A DNA stretch of 64,000 bases from Paenibacillus sp. PL91 (GCF_012935325.2 NZ_JABBYG020000005.1:394625-458624), one strand, 5' to 3'. Positions 41,801 to 50,629 are shown, counted from the stretch's first letter. Made by a program: numbers and translations. Notes: a model not told the origin generated them from the letters alone.

Positions 41801-43474
41801 GGCGAGGGAAATGCGACCGTGCAATTAACGGCAACGATTACGCTTGGAACGGCTTCAGCATCCAAGACGTTTACTCTAATCGTTCAGCAGAAAAACGAAA
41901 GTGTTTTAGCGGATGGGTTGGTTGCTCAGTATAACTTTGAGGACAATCTCGAAGAATTTACGGGTCATTCCGCTGCAGGAGCAGTGACAGGAAATAAGAT
42001 TGATCAAGCAGGCGGGCAAATCGCATTTGCTGCCGGTGCCGCTGGGAAGGGCAAAGCGGCAAGCTTTGACGGCGCAACTGGTGTGCTGCTGCCTGAGGGC
42101 TTGATTTCGACAAACGATTATACGGTATCGATGTGGTTGAACCCGGAAGAGGCTGCGAATCTTGCACCAGCCTTCTTTGGCGCTCAGACGATGGAGAGCT
42201 GGATTAGCTTTTTGCCGAGAGGCCATGATTTTGCAAAAAACAATACGATGCTTTGGTCGGGAACAGCATGGTCCGACGCTGCAACCGGCGTCAAAATCAA
42301 TTTGGACGAATGGACGCATATTGCCTTTACCGTTCAAAACGGCGATGCAAAGGTATATATTAATGGCGTTCAGAAATATGCGGGAACAGGCATGCCTCAT
42401 GTTTTTAAAGACAAACAAGGCGTATTCGCGCTTGGTGTCAACTATTGGGACACCCCGTATAAGGGGCTCATTGACGAGGTTCGAATCTACGACATGGCGT
42501 TAGACGCGGAGAAGATTGGATGGCTAGCTCTGGGCGAGCCTGATTCTTCGGTGCTCGTAACGGCGATTTCGCTTAGTACTGCGGAGAAAGCGATAGCGAT
42601 CGGTACCGCCTTTACGCCACAGGTTGCAGTTATGCCCGCAAATGCCGCCAACAAGGCGCTAGCGTGGACCTCCGAGGATTCCAGCATAGCTGCCGTGGAT
42701 GCGTTGACTGGACAAGTAACTGGCATAGCATTCGGCACGACTACCATAACGGCTACAGCCAAAGATGACGGACATAAAACGGCAGCCTATACGGTACATG
42801 TAACGGACGGCAAGGTTGCGCACTACGCTTTTGAGAGCAATCTTGGAGATTCGCTCGAGCGTGCGGCTGACGGCGCAGTTACTGGAAATCGAGTAAATAA
42901 TACGGGCGGCTCCATCGCATATGAGGCAGGTATTGCGGGGGCGGCAGCAGCATTAAATGGTGCATCCGGCATCCGACTGCCTGACGGAATCATTGACGGC
43001 AACGTCTATTCGGTATCGATGTGGCTGAATCCAGCAGAAACAACGACCTTTACCGCGGCTTTCTTTGGGGCTCGCACCAATGATAGCTGGATTAGTTTCG
43101 TGCCAAATGGTCCTAGCAACAATGATACGATGCTTTGGTCGGGCACAGCCTGGTATGATGCAAGCGCCGGAATGAAAATGAACCTCGGACAATGGACGCA
43201 TGTTGCATTTACGGTGAATAACGGTGAAGCAAGGGTATATATGAACGGCGTTCAAAAATTCGCAGGCACCGGCTTTCCGAATGTATTCACAGACAGCAGC
43301 GGCGTTTTTGGCTTAGGGGTTAATTATTGGGATACCCCGTTTAAGGGCATGGTGGATGAGTTGAAAATATATAGCCTAGCGCTAAGCGCCGAGCAGGTGT
43401 CGGCTGATTTTGCGCTTGGCAATCCGGCAAACGCCGCTTCATCCGAATTGAACGAGACGAGTGGCTCGCAATGA
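38843..43474 (+). CDS. Giant SLH-anchored GH43 arabinanase-type enzyme with Ig-like and LamG modules
   Basis: About 1,543 residues. Order: signal peptide; three SLH domains (about 48-98, 105-155, 167-217); a beta-helix-like region (about 225-424); a Thr/Pro linker (about 433-470); a GH43 propeller (about 472-816); a beta C-terminal domain (about 820-933); an Ig-like region; LamG 1 (about 1024-1229); a BIG2 domain (about 1237-1322); LamG 2 (about 1327-1527). GH43 landmarks are Asp478 in VHDPSV, VDPDTFF and SRIEAPYI; endo-1,5-alpha-L-arabinanase is the best guess. The enzyme would sit on the wall by its SLH domains. The two LamG modules are close copies. GTG 38843 or 38846 after GGAAGGGG is preferred over TTG 38822. 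Confidence 0.88.
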   Translation: MVNQSFNKLIAIALAFVLLLPAQLVMAADVETGEAISKQEMTAASSTYSDVYGHWAEKDFNVWQNKQLIKGYGDGIFKPNQAISRAEFITLINRVFRFVEEQEVSFSDVPASSAFFKEMGKALAAGYITGYSDGTIRPNGLITRQEAAVMLFRAFRLKSTVNHESALTDLAVLPAWSKVAVDTLVNESYIEGYEDKTFKPTKKITRAEALRLVNNISGEILTEEGTYSDVITRNIVINKANITLKDTQIEGNLYLSEGIAEGDVVLDNVTVKGALHVFGGGENSIKVNDSDIAQLFVDKKNGKLRVVTQGKTTVGQVFVLSGVKLEEDAALTGAGFGKVILEEEMRANATVDLSGSFEQVDVQALSAPAIHLLKGIINKMIVAQKAALHVEEASEIKDIVISFDGKINVVGKGKVISDSANGAKIERDTAPSISNPSGPAATPEPTVAPTTAPTTAPSETPEPTTAPAPVFQNVSVHDPSVIKTDGTYYVFGSHLAAAKSNDLMSWSLIDSGVTDTNKLFKSAESDVKKELAEAFGWAETDTLWAADVIQLADGKFYMYYNACKGDQPLSAMGIAVADSIEGPYVNKGIFLKSGKGISADGTAYNGTKHPNVVDPDTFFDKDGKLWMVYGSYSGGIYILEMNPETGFPLENQGYGKRLMGQNHSRIEAPYIQYNKANGYYYLFVTFGGLDAVGGYNMRVSRSLNPDGPYVDYEGQDMINAHGPAGSFFKDDAIAPFGVKLFGNFMFSNLNGEADFPVYGYVSAGHNSTYLDEATGKWFNIFHSRFPFRGEGHEVRVHQMFMNQDGWPVVAPHRYNGETIAKISESDVVGDYHYMNHGKEITKDIKPSVHVKLEADGTITGAATGTWELDGDYFAKLTVNEGSGEAVVPTTYKGVFVRQWDSTTQSYVMAFSVLSGKGTAVWGSQLAMLSDQEIVTNAVNLLTLGDTSRIFNPISLPSEAASNWPIVWESSNPAIVSASGAVTRPAYGEGNATVQLTATITLGTASASKTFTLIVQQKNESVLADGLVAQYNFEDNLEEFTGHSAAGAVTGNKIDQAGGQIAFAAGAAGKGKAASFDGATGVLLPEGLISTNDYTVSMWLNPEEAANLAPAFFGAQTMESWISFLPRGHDFAKNNTMLWSGTAWSDAATGVKINLDEWTHIAFTVQNGDAKVYINGVQKYAGTGMPHVFKDKQGVFALGVNYWDTPYKGLIDEVRIYDMALDAEKIGWLALGEPDSSVLVTAISLSTAEKAIAIGTAFTPQVAVMPANAANKALAWTSEDSSIAAVDALTGQVTGIAFGTTTITATAKDDGHKTAAYTVHVTDGKVAHYAFESNLGDSLERAADGAVTGNRVNNTGGSIAYEAGIAGAAAALNGASGIRLPDGIIDGNVYSVSMWLNPAETTTFTAAFFGARTNDSWISFVPNGPSNNDTMLWSGTAWYDASAGMKMNLGQWTHVAFTVNNGEARVYMNGVQKFAGTGFPNVFTDSSGVFGLGVNYWDTPFKGMVDELKIYSLALSAEQVSADFALGNPANAASSELNETSGSQ

Positions 43475-43538
43475 AGACGAATCCCGCATATATGAAAAAG
43501 CGCTGAGTGCGGGCGAGATCGCGATTTTAGAAAATTAA
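43473..43538 (+). pseudogene. Frame-shifted LamG C-terminal remnant
   Basis: Starting inside the stop codon of the GH43 gene but in the +1 frame, codons read EDESRIYEKALSAGEIAILEN and then TAA. DExRIYxxALSAxEI is the standard end of a LamG module, here without the rest of the module. It looks like the tail of a former third LamG copy, joined out of frame after a deletion. Confidence 0.6.
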
Positions 43539-43871
43539 AGAGAAAGAAGGGGGCATAACCAATAACTTGGTTATGCCCCCGATATGCTGCGGTCTTTCCC
43601 TGAGCTTCACTTTGGGGGAGGCCGCTTCACTTTTCCGAGCAAAGTATGAAATGGTATAGAAGACGGATATTTAATGATTCATATGTCATCTATATGGTTA
43701 AGTAGATTGTAGGAATAACACCGCTAATAAATGGGCAGCGGCATGCAGGAAGCTTAAAGAGAGGCATAGCATCGAAATCAGCAGCTTTAGCAGCATACGA
43801 TATAACGAAAGAAGGAGCTGCAAATCGCGTTAAGCGATCACAACTCCATTCTATAGCACTCTGATGGACAA
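43539..43871. other. Intergenic stretch with a perfect 14-bp hairpin
   Basis: GGGGGCATAACCAA (43549-43562) pairs perfectly with TTGGTTATGCCCCC (43567-43580) around a 4-base loop. It is probably the terminator of the GH43 gene, though no T run follows. From 43581 to 43871 I see no gene I recognise; open frames there are short, on both strands, without ribosome-binding sites. Confidence 0.6.
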
Positions 43872-44357
43872 CTAACTTAATACACGTCTCGCCGTCACGT
43901 AGCTCTTGGACCAATAGCTTAAATTTAGACTAGATACCGTAACGCCCTGGCTCGAGGAGCTGTGAATGATTTTATTGTTGCCAGCGTAAATAGCAACATG
44001 GCTAATCGACTTGCCGTTTGTTTTGAAAAAAACAAGATCGCCCATGCTTAGGGAGCCTTTTGGAACCTTCTCGCCAATCGTTGCTTGGGCAGTGGAAGTC
44101 CGTGGAAGGGAAACGTCTAGCCCTTTGAATAGGAATTGCGTGAACGAAGAGCAGTCAAAAGCGTATGTAACGCCAGCAGGTGCACCGAATTTATATGGAG
44201 TTCCAATGTATGCTTTGCCTTCAGAAACAAGATCGATCGTTTCAGGTGTTGCAGCCTGCGCTTTTTGCGCAAATGATCCGAATGTGATTGCCGACATGAC
44301 GATCGCGCTGCATATGCCTGCTTTTGCAATTGATTTCATAAATTTTGATTTTCTCAT
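43872..44357 (-). CDS. Secreted NlpC/P60 peptidoglycan endopeptidase
   Basis: 161 residues: signal peptide (about 1-36, ending AQA) and one NlpC/P60 domain with Cys69 in FDCSSFTQF, His120 in SISHVAIY and His132 in IIHSSS as the catalytic triad. It cuts the gamma-D-Glu/diaminopimelate bond in wall peptides. There is no SH3 or LysM targeting domain. GGAGGG lies 13 bases before the ATG on the minus strand, rather far. Upstream on that strand an extended -10 (TGTGTTATAGT) is visible. Confidence 0.93.
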   Translation of the reverse strand: MRKSKFMKSIAKAGICSAIVMSAITFGSFAQKAQAATPETIDLVSEGKAYIGTPYKFGAPAGVTYAFDCSSFTQFLFKGLDVSLPRTSTAQATIGEKVPKGSLSMGDLVFFKTNGKSISHVAIYAGNNKIIHSSSSQGVTVSSLNLSYWSKSYVTARRVLS

Positions 44358-44527
44358 GCTGTCAGGTAGTCCCTCCGCGTTTTCGTATTATGTGTGTAAT
44401 GACTATAACACATTTACAAAACGGCAATTTTCGCTCATGAGAACGAAAAGGCGGTAAGAATAGGGATTATGAGCAATTATGAGAAATAAATGAAAAAATA
44501 TTAATGAAAAAAGGCAAATTATGCGAC

Positions 44528-45508
44528 TTAAGGCATATTTACGCCTCTAGCGCTTACAAGAAGGGTGTACCATTGCTCTCTTGTCATCAATTCCGCTTGT
44601 TTTTCAGCATCTTTACAAGCTAGAATACGCTCTGGATTCACGGTGCCGATAACGGGTTGAATGCGAGCAGGATGCTTCATCAGCCAACCTAGGACGATTG
44701 CTTCCGGCGTTGTATCGTTCTCATCCGCCAGCTGCTTAACGAGAGCGGCTGTTTGCAATTCCGCTTCTTTCGCATTGTCAGACGGTCTGCCGGAAAATCT
44801 GCCTTGTGCGAGGGGACCCCACGCTTGAATTTGAATATTTTCCATTTGCATAAACTCCATATGCCCTTCAGGAAAACTATCATTTAGTCCGGCTTTTTGG
44901 TTGACATGAACGCCATGATCGACCCAGTCATGACGCAGCAGGCTCATCTCAAGCTGATTCACAACTATTGGGTCTGGCAATTCACGCTGCAAGAAACGGA
45001 TTTGGCCAGGGCTCATATTAGAGACGCCAAAGTTGCGTACCTTGCCAGCGAGTTTCAGCTTCGTGAAGGCTTCAGCGATTTCGTCAGGTTCCATGAGCGG
45101 ATCTGGACGGTGAAGCAGCAGAACATCCAAGTACTCTATGCCAAGCCGCTCTAAGATTCCGTCTACCGAACCCAAAATATGCTCCTTTGAGAAATTGAAT
45201 CGTCCTGGCAGTACGCCATCCGCCAATTGAATGCCTACTTTGGATTGGATAACCATTTGTTCGCGCAGCCTCGGCTGCTGCTTGAGCACTTGTCCAAATA
45301 CGGATTCCGCTTTTCCTCTTGTATAAATGTCCGCATGGTCATACATCGTAATGCCGATTGACAAAGCTGCCTCAACTGCAGCCTCCGCTTGAGAGATATG
45401 ATGGGATGTAATCGGGTCTGCTAGGTCCCAGCTTCCGCCGAGCCCCATGCAGCCTAGCACAAGTCGACTGTCTGATATTCCGCGACGAGCTAATGGCATC
45501 AATTTCAT
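44528..45508 (-). CDS. Aldo/keto reductase (YdhF-like)
   Basis: 326 residues with the complete AKR tetrad: Asp57 and Tyr62 in YDHADIY, Lys90 in IQSKVG, His133 in LLHRPD. It is a cytosolic NADPH-dependent oxidoreductase of the YdhF/YcsN type. The VSNMSPGQI and AWGPLAQGRFSG motifs are typical. Natural substrate unknown. It is a single gene, 154 bases upstream of the NlpC gene on the same strand. Confidence 0.92.
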   Translation of the reverse strand: MKLMPLARRGISDSRLVLGCMGLGGSWDLADPITSHHISQAEAAVEAALSIGITMYDHADIYTRGKAESVFGQVLKQQPRLREQMVIQSKVGIQLADGVLPGRFNFSKEHILGSVDGILERLGIEYLDVLLLHRPDPLMEPDEIAEAFTKLKLAGKVRNFGVSNMSPGQIRFLQRELPDPIVVNQLEMSLLRHDWVDHGVHVNQKAGLNDSFPEGHMEFMQMENIQIQAWGPLAQGRFSGRPSDNAKEAELQTAALVKQLADENDTTPEAIVLGWLMKHPARIQPVIGTVNPERILACKDAEKQAELMTREQWYTLLVSARGVNMP

Positions 45509-45658
45509 TTTTTATCATCCTCCGCAATCGATTTAAATTTACCTTCAATCGGATTCTATTATACCGTTCTATTTCAAATCATATAAGCACTGAAAAAAAG
45601 TTCACTAACTAACCTTGTGACACCTATTATATGAAATAAACGCTGCTGCAAGCTATCA

Positions 45659-45673
45659 TTGCAAGCGCTTCTT
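45659..45673 (+). promoter_or_regulatory. cre-like site before the esterase gene
   Basis: TTGCAAGCGCTTCTT matches the CcpA consensus WTGNAANCGNWNNCW except for one position. It lies about 95 bases upstream of the esterase start and suggests catabolite repression. Confidence 0.45.
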
Positions 45674-45766
45674 TTTGATGCTACATTACATAGTGATTAG
45701 GTTCTAAAGAGAATGCTGGGTGAAAATAGTCCAGCTTCGCTACTACATATTTGGGAGGAATATCGA

Positions 45767-46546
45767 TTGGCTTATATTACCTGCAACTTTTTCTCGGAAG
45801 CGCTGGGCTTAAGCACGTCTATGACCGTTATTTTGCCGCAGCAAACTTCCTCGCAAATCGGGATGAATAACCGCAGCAGCAAGAAGCTGCACAAAACCTT
45901 ATACTTATTGCACGGCTTATCCGACGACGATACGATTTGGTCAAGAAGAACGTCAATCGAGCGCTATGTAGCTGAGCTTGGGCTCGCCGTGGTCATGCCG
46001 AATGTGCATCAGAGCTTTTATACCGATATGGAGTACGGCAATAAATATTGGACTTTTCTAACGGAAGAGCTTCCGGCTATCGCCAGATCGTTCTTCCCTT
46101 TATCAGACGCACGCGAGGACAATTATGTTGCAGGCTTGTCGATGGGCGGCTACGGCGCCTTCAAATGGGCGCTTAGACATCCTGATCGGATCGCAGCTGC
46201 GGGCAGCTTGTCAGGCGCACTCGATATGGCAACCCATATCAAGCAACCGGATCATATGAAGCCGTTATTCAACCTTATTTATGGAGATAAAGAGATAAAA
46301 GGCACCAATGAGGATTTATTGCATCTTGTTGCAGAGCTGTCTTCTTCGAATTTGCCGAAGCCGGCATTATATCAGTGCTGCGGCACGGAGGATTTCTTAT
46401 ACCATGATAATCTCGCATTCCGCGATGCCTGCAAGCAGGCAGATTTTCCTTTGACGTACGTAGAAGGTCCAGGCAGTCACGAGTGGGGCTATTGGGACAC
46501 GCATATCCAGCATTTTTTACGGTGGCTGCCAGTCGATAACGAGTAG
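45767..46546 (+). CDS. Esterase of the tributyrin-esterase/PF00756 family
   Basis: 259 residues. Alpha/beta-hydrolase with Ser125 in GLSMGGYGAF, Asp209 in CCGTEDFLY and His238 in GSHEWGYWD. The N-terminus ITCNFFSEALGLSTSMTVILP is typical of cytosolic EstA-type esterases. Such enzymes remove acetyl or feruloyl groups from sugars and small esters. The open frame starts at 45713, but TTG 45767 follows GGGAGGAA at good spacing and matches family N-termini. It lies before the GH51 gene, so it may deacetylate arabinose-containing oligosaccharides; that is inferred. Confidence 0.87.
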   Translation: MAYITCNFFSEALGLSTSMTVILPQQTSSQIGMNNRSSKKLHKTLYLLHGLSDDDTIWSRRTSIERYVAELGLAVVMPNVHQSFYTDMEYGNKYWTFLTEELPAIARSFFPLSDAREDNYVAGLSMGGYGAFKWALRHPDRIAAAGSLSGALDMATHIKQPDHMKPLFNLIYGDKEIKGTNEDLLHLVAELSSSNLPKPALYQCCGTEDFLYHDNLAFRDACKQADFPLTYVEGPGSHEWGYWDTHIQHFLRWLPVDNE

Positions 46547-46584
46547 ATAGCAATTGCACGATACGAGTAAATAGAGTGAGAGAA

Positions 46585-46624
46585 GGAAGCTTTCAGCCGG
46601 AATGGCTGGAAGCTTTCTTTTTTA
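46585..46624 (+). terminator. Terminator after the esterase gene
   Basis: 14-bp stem GGAAGCTTTCAGCC / GGCTGGAAGCTTTC with two G-T pairs, loop GGAAT, long T run. Confidence 0.9.
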
Positions 46625-46767
46625 TTTATTTTAGGGTTGCAAAATGAATCCGCTGCCATTATGCTTTGTATAGGATTAATGTTTATGTTTATGGATCAAT
46701 AGATACATTAATTCAATTGTTGTAATACGTTATTTATTCTAATCATACCGAAGCGAGGGCGAATAAT

Positions 46768-48261
46768 TTGGCAAACCGCGTAACCATTAATGCCGATTTG
46801 GCAGCAGGTACAATTAACCGCAATATTTATGGGCATTTTTCCGAGCATTTGGGTCGTTGTATTTATGAAGGCATTTGGGTGGGCGAGGATTCCCCAATCC
46901 CGAACACGAACGGTATCCGCAATGATGTTGTAGCCGCGCTCAAGCAGCTAAAAATTCCAGTGCTGCGCTGGCCGGGCGGCTGCTTTGCCGATGAATACCA
47001 TTGGAAGGACGGCATCGGACCGCGCGAATCCCGCAAGCGGATGATTAATACGCACTGGGGCGGCGTCGTTGAAAACAACCATTTTGGCACCCATGAGTTT
47101 TTGATGCTGTGTGAAATGCTGGAGTGCGAGCCTTACATTTCGGGTAACGTGGGAAGCGGCACCGTTCAGGAAATGTCTGAATGGGTGGAATACATGACGT
47201 TTGACGGCGTGTCGCCGATGGCGGAACTGCGCCAAGAAAACGGCAGAAAGAAGCCGTGGAACGTTAAATATTTTGGCGTAGGCAATGAGAACTGGGGCTG
47301 CGGCGGCAACATGCGTCCCGAGTATTACGCTGATCTCTATAGAAGATACCAAACCTTCGTCCGCAACTACGGCGAGAACAAGATCCACAAAATCGCATGC
47401 GGACCAAACGTTGACGATTATCACTGGATGGAAGTTCTGATGCGTGAAGCGCATCGCATGATGGATTCGATTTCCTTGCATTATTACACGATTCCGGGTG
47501 AATTTTGGACGCAAAAAGGCGCGGCAACGGGCTTCTCCGAGGATGAATGGTACTCCACGCTGAAGAAAGCGCTATGGATGGATGAGCTGATCGAGCGCCA
47601 TTCAACGATTATGGACAAGTATGACCCGAGCAAACGGGTTGGTCTAATCGTTGACGAGTGGGGAACTTGGTTCGATGTAGAGCCGGGTACGAACCCAGGC
47701 TTCCTCTACCAGCAGAACACGATTCGCGATGCGCTTGTGGCGGGCGTTACGCTGAACATTTTCCACGACCATTGCGACCGGGTGCAAATGGCTAACATCG
47801 CGCAGGTCATCAACGTGCTGCAATCGGTTATTTTGACCGAGGGCGAGAAAATGATTCTGACGCCAACGTATCATGTATTTGATATGTACAAGGTGCATCA
47901 GGATGCAACGCTGCTAACGACATCGATTGACAGTCAGGATTACGCCCATAACGATCAGAAGATTCCGCAAGTATCCGTTTCAGCGTCCAAGGATGCGGAA
48001 GGCCGCATTCATATCAGCTTGTGCAATCTGGACAATCAGTCCGGCGCTGACGTTGAAATTGATCTTCGCGGCTTAGCAGGCGCAGCGCTTAAGGTGTCGG
48101 GGACTGAGCTTACCGCGGCAATCAAGGATGCTCATAATACGTTTGAGCAGCCTGAAGCTGTTGCGCCGACCGCTTATCAAGCCTTTACGGTAGATGGCGC
48201 AACCATCAGCGCGAAGCTAGCGCCAATGTCGGTTACCGTTCTTGAACTGATTTCGGAATAA
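46768..48261 (+). CDS. abfA: GH51 alpha-L-arabinofuranosidase, cytoplasmic
   Basis: 497 residues without signal peptide, the standard GH51 length. Acid/base Glu174 in [11 protein letters not shown], nucleophile Glu297 in [11 protein letters not shown], and the [19 protein letters not shown] motif are diagnostic. It releases arabinose from imported arabino-oligosaccharides. It starts with TTG, preceded by a weak GAGGGCG site. The small cysteine-rich gene behind it begins 14 bases later and is probably cotranscribed. It complements the extracellular GH43 and GH127 enzymes around it. Confidence 0.95.
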   Translation: MANRVTINADLAAGTINRNIYGHFSEHLGRCIYEGIWVGEDSPIPNTNGIRNDVVAALKQLKIPVLRWPGGCFADEYHWKDGIGPRESRKRMINTHWGGVVENNHFGTHEFLMLCEMLECEPYISGNVGSGTVQEMSEWVEYMTFDGVSPMAELRQENGRKKPWNVKYFGVGNENWGCGGNMRPEYYADLYRRYQTFVRNYGENKIHKIACGPNVDDYHWMEVLMREAHRMMDSISLHYYTIPGEFWTQKGAATGFSEDEWYSTLKKALWMDELIERHSTIMDKYDPSKRVGLIVDEWGTWFDVEPGTNPGFLYQQNTIRDALVAGVTLNIFHDHCDRVQMANIAQVINVLQSVILTEGEKMILTPTYHVFDMYKVHQDATLLTTSIDSQDYAHNDQKIPQVSVSASKDAEGRIHISLCNLDNQSGADVEIDLRGLAGAALKVSGTELTAAIKDAHNTFEQPEAVAPTAYQAFTVDGATISAKLAPMSVTVLELISE

Positions 48262-48274
48262 GGAACCGCTTATT

Positions 48275-48547
48275 ATGAGCAGCAAAAATCAGTGCAAAGG
48301 CTGCCGGGACGAGTATCGTGTGACGGACGAGCAGATCGATCGTATTTTGGCGGCGCCGATGTTTCAATCGGACATCAGCGTACCCGATGATGTGTACGAG
48401 CAGCGCTTGCAGCAATGCAGCGGCTGCCCGAAGTTTCAATACGGCACAACATGCGTTATCTGCGGCTGCTTCGTGCGGATTGCCGCCAAATACAAAGACC
48501 GAGCCTGTCCATTGCCGGGCGAAAGCCGCTGGGCGAAGTATGCTTGA
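48275..48547 (+). CDS. Small cysteine-rich protein (DUF6171-like)
   Basis: 90 residues with eight cysteines in the pattern CKGC, CSGC, CVICGC and a last one near the C-terminus (RACPLPGESRW). The spacing suggests a zinc- or iron-sulphur-binding fold. From memory this matches the DUF6171 family; no function is known. AAGGAA precedes the ATG. It follows abfA by 14 bases and is followed by a terminator. Confidence 0.8.
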   Translation: MSSKNQCKGCRDEYRVTDEQIDRILAAPMFQSDISVPDDVYEQRLQQCSGCPKFQYGTTCVICGCFVRIAAKYKDRACPLPGESRWAKYA

Positions 48548-48566
48548 ACATATATGAAGACAATTG

Positions 48567-48600
48567 GCCGCTTTCCGCTATTAGGGAAAGCGGCTTTATT
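48567..48600 (+). terminator. Terminator of the abfA unit
   Basis: GCCGCTTTCC / GGAAAGCGGC perfect 10-bp stem with an 8-base loop, then TTTATT. Confidence 0.85.
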
Positions 48601-48889
48601 GTAATAAAAACCCATTTCCCCCTTCAGCTAATGACCGCAGCCATTGCGGAACGGCGGAAATTCACAACTTTTAACCTGATATTGCAAATACTTTCCGAAA
48701 TCATCTTTGTACAATAAAGCTAATTGGGAGGAAAGCTAGACCTGTTCTGAAAAGAAGGTGCTAATGTACAGCGGATGAATTGGCAGGCCTGTGTTGCTAC
48801 AAAATGTATCGTCATGCCGTAAAATGCAGCCTATTAGCTGCGATGATCCTCTCATTAACAACTCTATGAATGTGGAAGGGACGATTTCT
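48601..48889 (+). other. Gene-free leader of the SLH-cohesin gene
   Basis: 289 bases without a convincing gene. The reading frame of the next gene is open from 48791, but no ribosome-binding site supports a start before 48890. No clear promoter or riboswitch was recognised. Confidence 0.5.
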
Positions 48890-49903
48890 ATGAAAAATTG
48901 TAAGCGTTTTACGATGATGGGCTTTATTGTTCTGCTGGTAGCCATGGCATTGCCGAGCTTCGTGTTTGCGGCTGAAACGCCTGTTTTCACGCTCACACAG
49001 GATATGTCGGATAAACAAATCAAGATTTCCATTACAGGAGATAAATTAAAAGATATGTACGCTTACGAAGTGAAGGTAGCATTTGATGCAAAGAAGCTTC
49101 GTTTCAAGAGCGCCAGCAGCGGCATAACAGGCTTCTCCATTACGCCAATGGTGGAAGGCGCGCAAATCGTATACGCTACAACCAAAATAGGCAAAAAAGC
49201 GGGAGAAAGCGGAAAGATTGTATTGTCCAGCTTGCTGTTTGAGGCTATTGGCAAAGGGAAGGCAGAAGTGAAGCTCACGGATGTGAAGCTCGTTAACAGC
49301 GCCCTTGAGTCGGTCACCTTAAAGCCGAACGCCAAGATAGCGGCAGAGCTTGGCAAATCGCCGGTGTTCTTCAAAGACATTGCGGGACATTGGGCAATTG
49401 CGTCGATTGAACGGGCCGTTGAGCTTGGCTTCATTAACGGTTACACCGACGGAACGTTCCGGCCGAACGCGCAGGTATCTCGTGCCGAGTTTGCAGCTAT
49501 GCTCGTTCGTGCGCTTGATTTGCAGACGACAGCAGGCGCGAAATTATCGTTTAAGGACGCCGCAAGCATTCCAAGCTGGGCAACCGAGTTCGTAGGCGCG
49601 GCAGTGGACGCTGGCATCATAACTGGCTATGAGGATCAGACATTCCGTGCAAGCACCCCTATCAAACGGAGCGAGATTGCTGTAATGGTAGCGAGGGCGC
49701 TTAAATGGCAGGTTGATCCTTCCAAAAAATCATCGTTTGCCGACCGTGACCAAATTCCAGCTTGGGCTGATCCTTCTATCGCAATGGCTGCGGAAGCGGG
49801 CATCCTCAAGGGAAGAGGCGCTAATCAATTTGTGCCAAGCGCGAACGCCACACGGGCGGAAGCGGTAACTCTGCTGCTTGCCATGATCGATCTTAAAGAC
49901 TAG
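48890..49903 (+). CDS. SLH-anchored protein with a cohesin-like domain (putative scaffold anchor)
   Basis: 337 residues. Signal peptide ending VFA-A (about 24). Residues about 25-150 read as a cohesin-type beta-sandwich: KIKISITGDKLKDMYAYEVK-like opening, an FDAKKLRFKSAS strand pair, and a KAEVKLTDVKLVNS end. Three SLH domains follow (about 160-209, 220-270, 282-332), each with the GxINGYxDGTFRPN or equivalent core. Cohesin plus three SLH is the layout of the OlpA-type cell-surface anchors of clostridial cellulosomes, which hold dockerin enzymes on the wall. Two dockerin enzymes lie just downstream. ATG 48890 follows GGAAGGGA. The cohesin call rests on pattern, not on a search. Confidence 0.8.
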   Translation: MKNCKRFTMMGFIVLLVAMALPSFVFAAETPVFTLTQDMSDKQIKISITGDKLKDMYAYEVKVAFDAKKLRFKSASSGITGFSITPMVEGAQIVYATTKIGKKAGESGKIVLSSLLFEAIGKGKAEVKLTDVKLVNSALESVTLKPNAKIAAELGKSPVFFKDIAGHWAIASIERAVELGFINGYTDGTFRPNAQVSRAEFAAMLVRALDLQTTAGAKLSFKDAASIPSWATEFVGAAVDAGIITGYEDQTFRASTPIKRSEIAVMVARALKWQVDPSKKSSFADRDQIPAWADPSIAMAAEAGILKGRGANQFVPSANATRAEAVTLLLAMIDLKD

Positions 49904-49942
49904 CAGCCATAGTTAAACATCTGTGCGCGAGGAGTAGATAGA

Positions 49943-50539
49943 ATGAAGAGCATGTTTTGGATTATAGCTGGATTTTTGCTTGCAACCGCTTTTGGCGTCG
50001 CTTTAATTGTGAATTCGGATCATACGAACGGCGAGGAAGGGAAGAAACTGAACGCTTCTGCGCTGGAGAGCGTGTTAAGCGCAGATCAAGAGGCGGCATT
50101 GCATCGCAAAACATCATCGGGTGTGAAAGCACCTGCCTTTACGCTAAAAGCGCTGGACGGTAAAACCTATACGATCGGAGAAAAGAGCGATAAACCGATC
50201 GTCTTGCAGTTTTGGGCGAGCTGGTGCGAAGCATGCACCGTGGAGGCGCCAACGCTCAAGAAGCTGCATGAAGCGTATCGGGATAAAGTCGAGTTTTATG
50301 GCGTCAACCTATCATCCGAGGAGAAGCAAGCGGACCATATTTCGGCATTCATTGAGCAAAACGGATGGAGCTTTACCAATTTGCTGGATGCCAATAAACG
50401 TGCTTCCTATTTATACGAGCTGCATGCGCTGCCAACGACCTTCATTATCGATAAGGATGGCACGCTGCGGGGTACCTTTCATATGGTAGATCCTATGGAA
50501 TTTGAGCTGAAGCTGGATCAGCTGACGGAAGGGAGGTGA
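49943..50539 (+). CDS. TlpA/ResA-like membrane-anchored thioredoxin
   Basis: 198 residues: an N-terminal membrane helix (about 4-24), a linker, and a TlpA-type thioredoxin domain (about 58-195) with the active site WCEAC, the cis-Pro in ALPTTF and GVNLSSEE. It faces outside and reduces disulphides in exported proteins. It lies between the SLH-cohesin gene and the GH127 gene, whose active site needs free zinc-binding cysteines, so a maintenance role is possible (inferred). Start ATG with GAGGAG upstream. Confidence 0.9.
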   Translation: MKSMFWIIAGFLLATAFGVALIVNSDHTNGEEGKKLNASALESVLSADQEAALHRKTSSGVKAPAFTLKALDGKTYTIGEKSDKPIVLQFWASWCEACTVEAPTLKKLHEAYRDKVEFYGVNLSSEEKQADHISAFIEQNGWSFTNLLDANKRASYLYELHALPTTFIIDKDGTLRGTFHMVDPMEFELKLDQLTEGR

Positions 50540-50629
50540 GCACGGAGAATAACGGTATCTATGAAAAATAACATCAAGCTCAACATACTTATTCATTATT
50601 TTGACCAATGTTAGAGGGAGTGAAGCAAG

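Noticed and set aside
43690..43914. 74-residue minus-strand frame after the GH43 gene
   Set aside because: It overlaps the end of the NlpC gene on the same strand in another frame, with no ribosome-binding site or family resemblance.
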